This document shows positions 14,301 to 16,872 of a stretch of DNA of 16,872 bases, piece after piece. The notes beneath the pieces were generated by a model that ran no database searches, was not told where the DNA came from, and worked only from the letters and a program-made list of their open reading frames with translations. This stretch comes from SIG607 sp045614505 (GTDB lineage Bacteria; Bacillota; Clostridia; Oscillospirales; Acutalibacteraceae). Both the position numbers and the translations under genes were made by a program. Where the stretch lies: contig JAZLDA010000041.1 in the NCBI GenBank assembly GCA_045614505.1, positions 1 to 16,872 on the forward strand. Direction: 5' to 3'. Each line of letters begins with the position of its first letter. Within the stretch, counting starts at the first letter, position 1.

Positions 14301-15933
14301 CTATCCCTGCAAGCATCAGCTTAAGAGAAGCAAGGTCGGTAGTGTTGACTTCACCGTCATCATTTAAGTCTCCTGCAAGCAGTCCCGTTTCATCAAGCTC
14401 ACCTGTACCTGCAAGGAACAGCTTAATATCTGCAAGGTCGGTGGTATTTACTGCATCATTACCGTCAACATCGCCCATAACATACATTGTATTTTTGCAA
14501 ACAGTACATTTTCCTTTTTCATTATAGTTGTGTTCAGCACTGCCTATACAGGCATTATAGTACCACTGAGCATTCCAAAGTTTATCATTACCGGTCCCTG
14601 CAAAAATATTATCTTTAGTCCCTTCATCACCGCTATAATATACTGTATCAAGGGCATAACATTGATTGAATGCATAATCATCAATTTTTACAACGCTTTT
14701 AGGAATACTTATAGTTGTAAGGTTTTTACAACTGTCAAATGCAGCGTATCCAATCAATGTACAAGTGTTGGGAATCACAACATTGTCAAGTGAATTACAG
14801 CTTTGAAAAGCAGTAGATTCAATTATAGTAACACCTTTCGGTATAATTATACTTTCAAGAGCCTCGCAACCCATAAAGGTTGCACCGCTGATTATTTTAT
14901 TATTATCAGACAAAGTTACATGTTTAAGAGCAGTACATCCCCTGAATAAATCTGTACCCGTACTTGTAACACTATTAGGTATAACAATGGTTTCAAGTGC
15001 TTCGCAAAGATAAAACGCATACTCACCAATATATGTTACGCCTTCAGGAATGTTTACATCATTAAGCATTTTACACTCAGCGAATGCAGAAGCACCAATA
15101 TTTTTCACACTGCTGGGAATGACCGCTTTTTTTAGCTCAGCACAGCCTTCAAAAGCGTTGCTTGATATGGCAACGGTACCTTCTTTGATTTCAACAGTTT
15201 CAGGGCAAGCACCTTTATACTTATATGCTGCTTTTCCTAAATAAACAAGACCGTCAGGCTGGCTGTCATACCACGCTGTACCATCAAAAGCTAGACTGTC
15301 GATAATTTCTATACCGTCAGACATAGTTATATCTGTAAGTGATGTACATCCTAAAAACGCCATATCATCTATATTGGTTACACTGTTAGGTATAATAACA
15401 CTTGCAAGTTCGGAACAGTTTTGAAAAGCACACGATGCAATACTTCGTGTACCGTCTTTTATTTTTACGGTTTTGGGACAGTCTCCTTTATATTTGTATG
15501 CAATTTTCCCCGCATACACAAGACCGTCAGGCTGGTTGTTATACCATGCGGTGTTATTAAATACATCATTTCCAATAGTTATTACACTATCAGGAATATT
15601 TACAGTTTTAAGGTTTGTACAATTTTTAAAAGCAAAACCATAAATAGTTGTTACACCTTCCGGAATGGTTATACCCGTAAGAGATTTACAGTCGTTAAAT
15701 GCATTACCGGCGATTGTACTTACAGGACTGCCACCCAAGGTTGATGGAATAGTAACATCCCCACTGATAGACTTATCAACACTCCATATTGTCGCTTTTG
15801 AATCGTATACAGTGTATATATAATATCCTTCCTTAGGATAACCGTCAAATATAGAAAGTGCAGAACAGAAAGCTGACGGCACGACTGCAATCGCAAGTAA
15901 AAGTGACAAGATGATGGATACTGTTTTTTTCAT
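14296..15933 (-). CDS. Secreted BspA-type LRR_5 protein with C-terminal dockerin
   Basis: A 545-residue exported protein. The signal peptide is MKKTVSIILSLLLAIAVVPSAF followed by a small-residue site. About fourteen BspA-like leucine-rich repeats follow (pattern I-xx-AF-xx-C-xx-L-xx-(I/V)-x-IP), from about residue 56 to about 450. Two repeats carry a longer insert (AWYxxQPDGLVYxGK-AYKYKG) exactly 91 residues apart. A short CxxC linker (KGKCTVCKN) leads to a type I dockerin at about 484-545, with two calcium-loop repeats (GDVDGNDAVNTTDLA and GDLNDDGEVNTTDLA) each ending in a K-x-LAG-type helix. It probably attaches through a cohesin on the cell surface or in a cellulosome-like complex; no cohesin is in the window. 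SD GGAGGG lies seven bases before the ATG. The leader is long and structured. Confidence 0.92.
   Translation of the reverse strand: MKKTVSIILSLLLAIAVVPSAFCSALSIFDGYPKEGYYIYTVYDSKATIWSVDKSISGDVTIPSTLGGSPVSTIAGNAFNDCKSLTGITIPEGVTTIYGFAFKNCTNLKTVNIPDSVITIGNDVFNNTAWYNNQPDGLVYAGKIAYKYKGDCPKTVKIKDGTRSIASCAFQNCSELASVIIPNSVTNIDDMAFLGCTSLTDITMSDGIEIIDSLAFDGTAWYDSQPDGLVYLGKAAYKYKGACPETVEIKEGTVAISSNAFEGCAELKKAVIPSSVKNIGASAFAECKMLNDVNIPEGVTYIGEYAFYLCEALETIVIPNSVTSTGTDLFRGCTALKHVTLSDNNKIISGATFMGCEALESIIIPKGVTIIESTAFQSCNSLDNVVIPNTCTLIGYAAFDSCKNLTTISIPKSVVKIDDYAFNQCYALDTVYYSGDEGTKDNIFAGTGNDKLWNAQWYYNACIGSAEHNYNEKGKCTVCKNTMYVMGDVDGNDAVNTTDLADIKLFLAGTGELDETGLLAGDLNDDGEVNTTDLASLKLMLAGIE
15180..15578 (-). repeat. 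273-bp-period internal duplication in the LRR gene
   Basis: CCGTCAGGCT occurs at 15251-15260 and 15524-15533, an offset of exactly 273 bp (91 codons). About 100 bases around each copy are similar and encode the AWYxxQPDGLVYxGK module. The copies differ at many synonymous and some other sites, so the duplication is not recent. Confidence 0.75.
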
Positions 15934-15953
15934 TTATTTGCCCTCCGAGGAAT

Positions 15954-15980
15954 AAAAAATGCGCAGTCAAAGACTACGCA
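15954..15980 (-). terminator. Possible attenuator in the LRR-dockerin leader
   Basis: On the minus strand, a 9-bp stem (one G-U pair) with a three-base loop, then TTTTTT. The 5' arm, TGCGTAGTC, can pair instead with CTATGTG upstream, and GACTGCGC can pair with GCGACAGTC (one bulge). Alternative folds therefore exist. It lies inside the mRNA leader, upstream of the SD. Confidence 0.55.
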
Positions 15981-16128
15981 TGAAAAACACATAGCTCCGA
16001 CTGTCGCCAAACAAAAATCTAACATAGTACGAGTAGTATATGCAGAAATAGAGCATCTGTATTTTTACCAAGATAAATAAAAATACACATACTACTTCGT
16101 GCATATAACTATTCGATTTTTGTTTGGC
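15954..16128 (-). promoter_or_regulatory. Structured leader RNA ahead of the LRR-dockerin gene
   Basis: The predicted transcript start (about 16128) coincides with a 14-base arm (16115-16128) whose perfect complement lies at 16006-16019. Inside are a 10-bp bulged stem (16029-16038 with 16090-16100), a 5-bp stem (16024-16028 with 16108-16112) and a perfect 9-bp hairpin (16059-16067 with 16078-16086). A terminator-like hairpin, 15960-15968 with 15972-15980 plus six T residues on the minus strand (15959 to 15954), follows eight bases before the SD. I do not recognise it as a known riboswitch class. Confidence 0.6.
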
Positions 16129-16134
16129 ATATTT

Positions 16135-16163
16135 ATTGTAACACATTTGTATAAAATATTCAA
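16135..16163 (-). promoter_or_regulatory. Sigma-A promoter of the LRR-dockerin gene
   Basis: On the minus strand, -35 TTGAAT (16158-16163), 17-bp spacer, -10 TACAAT (16135-16140). The expected start point falls at the outer edge of the 14-bp inverted repeat. Confidence 0.7.
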
Positions 16164-16231
16164 GGTAAAAAAATAAGACTAATATTGCAAAAAATATTCA
16201 AACTAATTTATTAAATAAATATATCCAATTT

Positions 16232-16260
16232 AAAAAAACGAGCCTTTCGGCTCGTTTTTT
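16232..16260. terminator. Terminator of the chromate-transporter genes
   Basis: Stem CGAGCC/GGCTCG (16239-16244 with 16249-16254), loop TTTC, with seven A on the left and six T on the right. It works on both strands; on the minus strand it directly follows the stop at 16262. Confidence 0.92.
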
Positions 16261-16261
16261 G

Positions 16262-16831
16262 TTACATTAAATATCCGCTGACTATTCCTGCTGCGGCGGA
16301 AAGAAGAATTATAATTATTGGGTGCACCTTTTTAAATGCAAGAAGTGTACAAACCGCAAAAATTGCAAGGCTTATATAAAACTGCAAGGTTTTGAAAGCC
16401 GAAAGGCTTACTAATGATATGGGGAAGAAAACGCTTATTGCAATGGAAATAATTGCATTTGCAATAAGACCTACAACTGCAGGTTTCAGTCCTGTCATAA
16501 TGCCCTTTACTGTTTTACTGTTTTTAAATTTATCATAAATCTTTGCAACAATAAGAATTATACTAAAGGATGGCATAACCACGCCGAGAGTTGCACAAGC
16601 TGAGCCTAAAACACCTAAAGGCGCAACCTGACTGCCCACATAGGTAGCAATATTTATGGCAAAGGGACCGGGGGTTGATTCACTCACAGCAATGAAGTTT
16701 ACAAGCTGTTCCATTGCCATCCAGCCCTTTGCGGTGATTTCCTCCTCAATAAGGGGAAGCATAGCATATCCACCGCCAAAGGTAAAAAGACCAATTTTAA
16801 AAAAGGTAATAAAAAGTTCTAAATAAATCAT
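16262..16831 (-). CDS. Chromate transporter, short-chain CHR family
   Basis: A 189-residue membrane protein with one CHR domain, as in short-chain ChrA proteins, which usually occur as two adjacent half-size genes. The family signature is FTFGGGYAMLPLIEEE (17-31) followed by ESTPGPFAINIATYVGSQ (51-68). About five to six hydrophobic segments follow to the C-terminus. Efflux of chromate, driven by the proton gradient, is known for the family; many members in anaerobes are of untested substrate. The ATG overlaps an upstream stop as TAATG, and AGGAGG sits upstream within the preceding gene, so it is translated from a bicistronic message. It ends at the terminator at 16232-16260. Confidence 0.92.
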   Translation of the reverse strand: MIYLELFITFFKIGLFTFGGGYAMLPLIEEEITAKGWMAMEQLVNFIAVSESTPGPFAINIATYVGSQVAPLGVLGSACATLGVVMPSFSIILIVAKIYDKFKNSKTVKGIMTGLKPAVVGLIANAIISIAISVFFPISLVSLSAFKTLQFYISLAIFAVCTLLAFKKVHPIIIILLSAAAGIVSGYLM

Positions 16832-16872
16832 TATACTTTACTCCTCCTATCAGTTATAAGAGAAGTAACAAG
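16831..16872 (-). CDS. 3' end of an upstream gene, probably the partner CHR half
   Basis: Only 13 codons and a stop are inside the window (reading LVTSLITDRRSKV). This is the single minus-strand frame that stays open from the window edge, and its TAA overlaps the ATG of the chromate-transporter gene. That overlap, and the habit of short CHR genes to come in pairs, suggests a second CHR gene. The fragment itself is too short to identify. Confidence 0.45.
   Translation of the reverse strand, partial: LVTSLITDRRSKV

Noticed and set aside
15941..16130. c-di-GMP-I or T-box riboswitch ahead of the LRR-dockerin gene.
   Set aside because: The conserved cores (the GGACGCAAAGCC-type segment of c-di-GMP-I, the AGGGTGGAACCGCG T-box) are not present on the minus strand. 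It is left as an unclassified leader.

Overview
The window looks like chromosome from a low-to-mid GC member of the Clostridia (Bacillota), most plausibly a gut Oscillospiraceae/Ruminococcaceae-type organism. The basis is strong AAGGAGG ribosome binding sites, consensus sigma-A promoters with 17-bp spacers, a YloU-YloV-RecG gene order, a short CotJC-like manganese catalase, and a BspA-type leucine-rich-repeat surface protein ending in a type I dockerin. This is inference from gene content; no rRNA or other taxonomic marker is present.

Layout. (1) 107-1126, plus strand: a DUF3892 protein and a manganese catalase, closed by a terminator. (2) 1167-2601, minus strand: a DUF5714 cysteine-rich protein, a thioredoxin-type ArsC and a small P-loop kinase-like protein in one tight operon with its own promoter. 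(3) 2799-6802: a sugar-metabolism locus. An IolE-like TIM-barrel gene has its own promoter and terminator. A minus-strand AraC/cupin regulator is divergent from a two-gene operon coding for a Gfo/Idh/MocA oxidoreductase and a protein clearly homologous to the short, actinobacterial-type xylose isomerases. (4) 6950-14096, plus strand: a probable long housekeeping operon of YmdB phosphodiesterase, an oligopeptide-type ABC substrate-binding lipoprotein, YloU (Asp23 family), YloV (DAK2/FakA-like), RecG helicase and a SanA/YdcF-family membrane protein. (5) 14098-14290: an array of small palindromes with repeated ATATCGC boxes, then a bidirectional terminator. (6) 14296-16163, minus strand: a secreted LRR-dockerin protein with an unusual structured leader of about 195 nt. 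(7) 16262-16872, minus strand: a short-chain chromate-transporter gene, with the 3' end of an upstream, overlapping gene running off the edge.

How the genes work together. In region 3 a regulator that probably senses a sugar sits between an oxidoreductase/isomerase operon and an IolE-like dehydratase/epimerase. Together they look like a small pathway for a non-standard sugar, inositol or glycoside. The substrate cannot be read from the sequence, and the xylose-isomerase homologue carries a substitution at one metal ligand. In region 4 the YloU-YloV-RecG core is a familiar Bacillota neighbourhood, but the lone substrate-binding protein in it has no permease or ATPase nearby.

The most unusual signals are the isomerase ligand swap, the structured leader in front of the LRR-dockerin gene, the ATATCGC hairpin array, and the DUF5714-ArsC-kinase operon. 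Bases 1-106 hold only the ribosome binding site of the first gene; I could not assign anything else there. The one non-coding stretch over 300 bases is 15934-16261, which holds the LRR-dockerin leader, its promoter and the chromate-transporter terminator.
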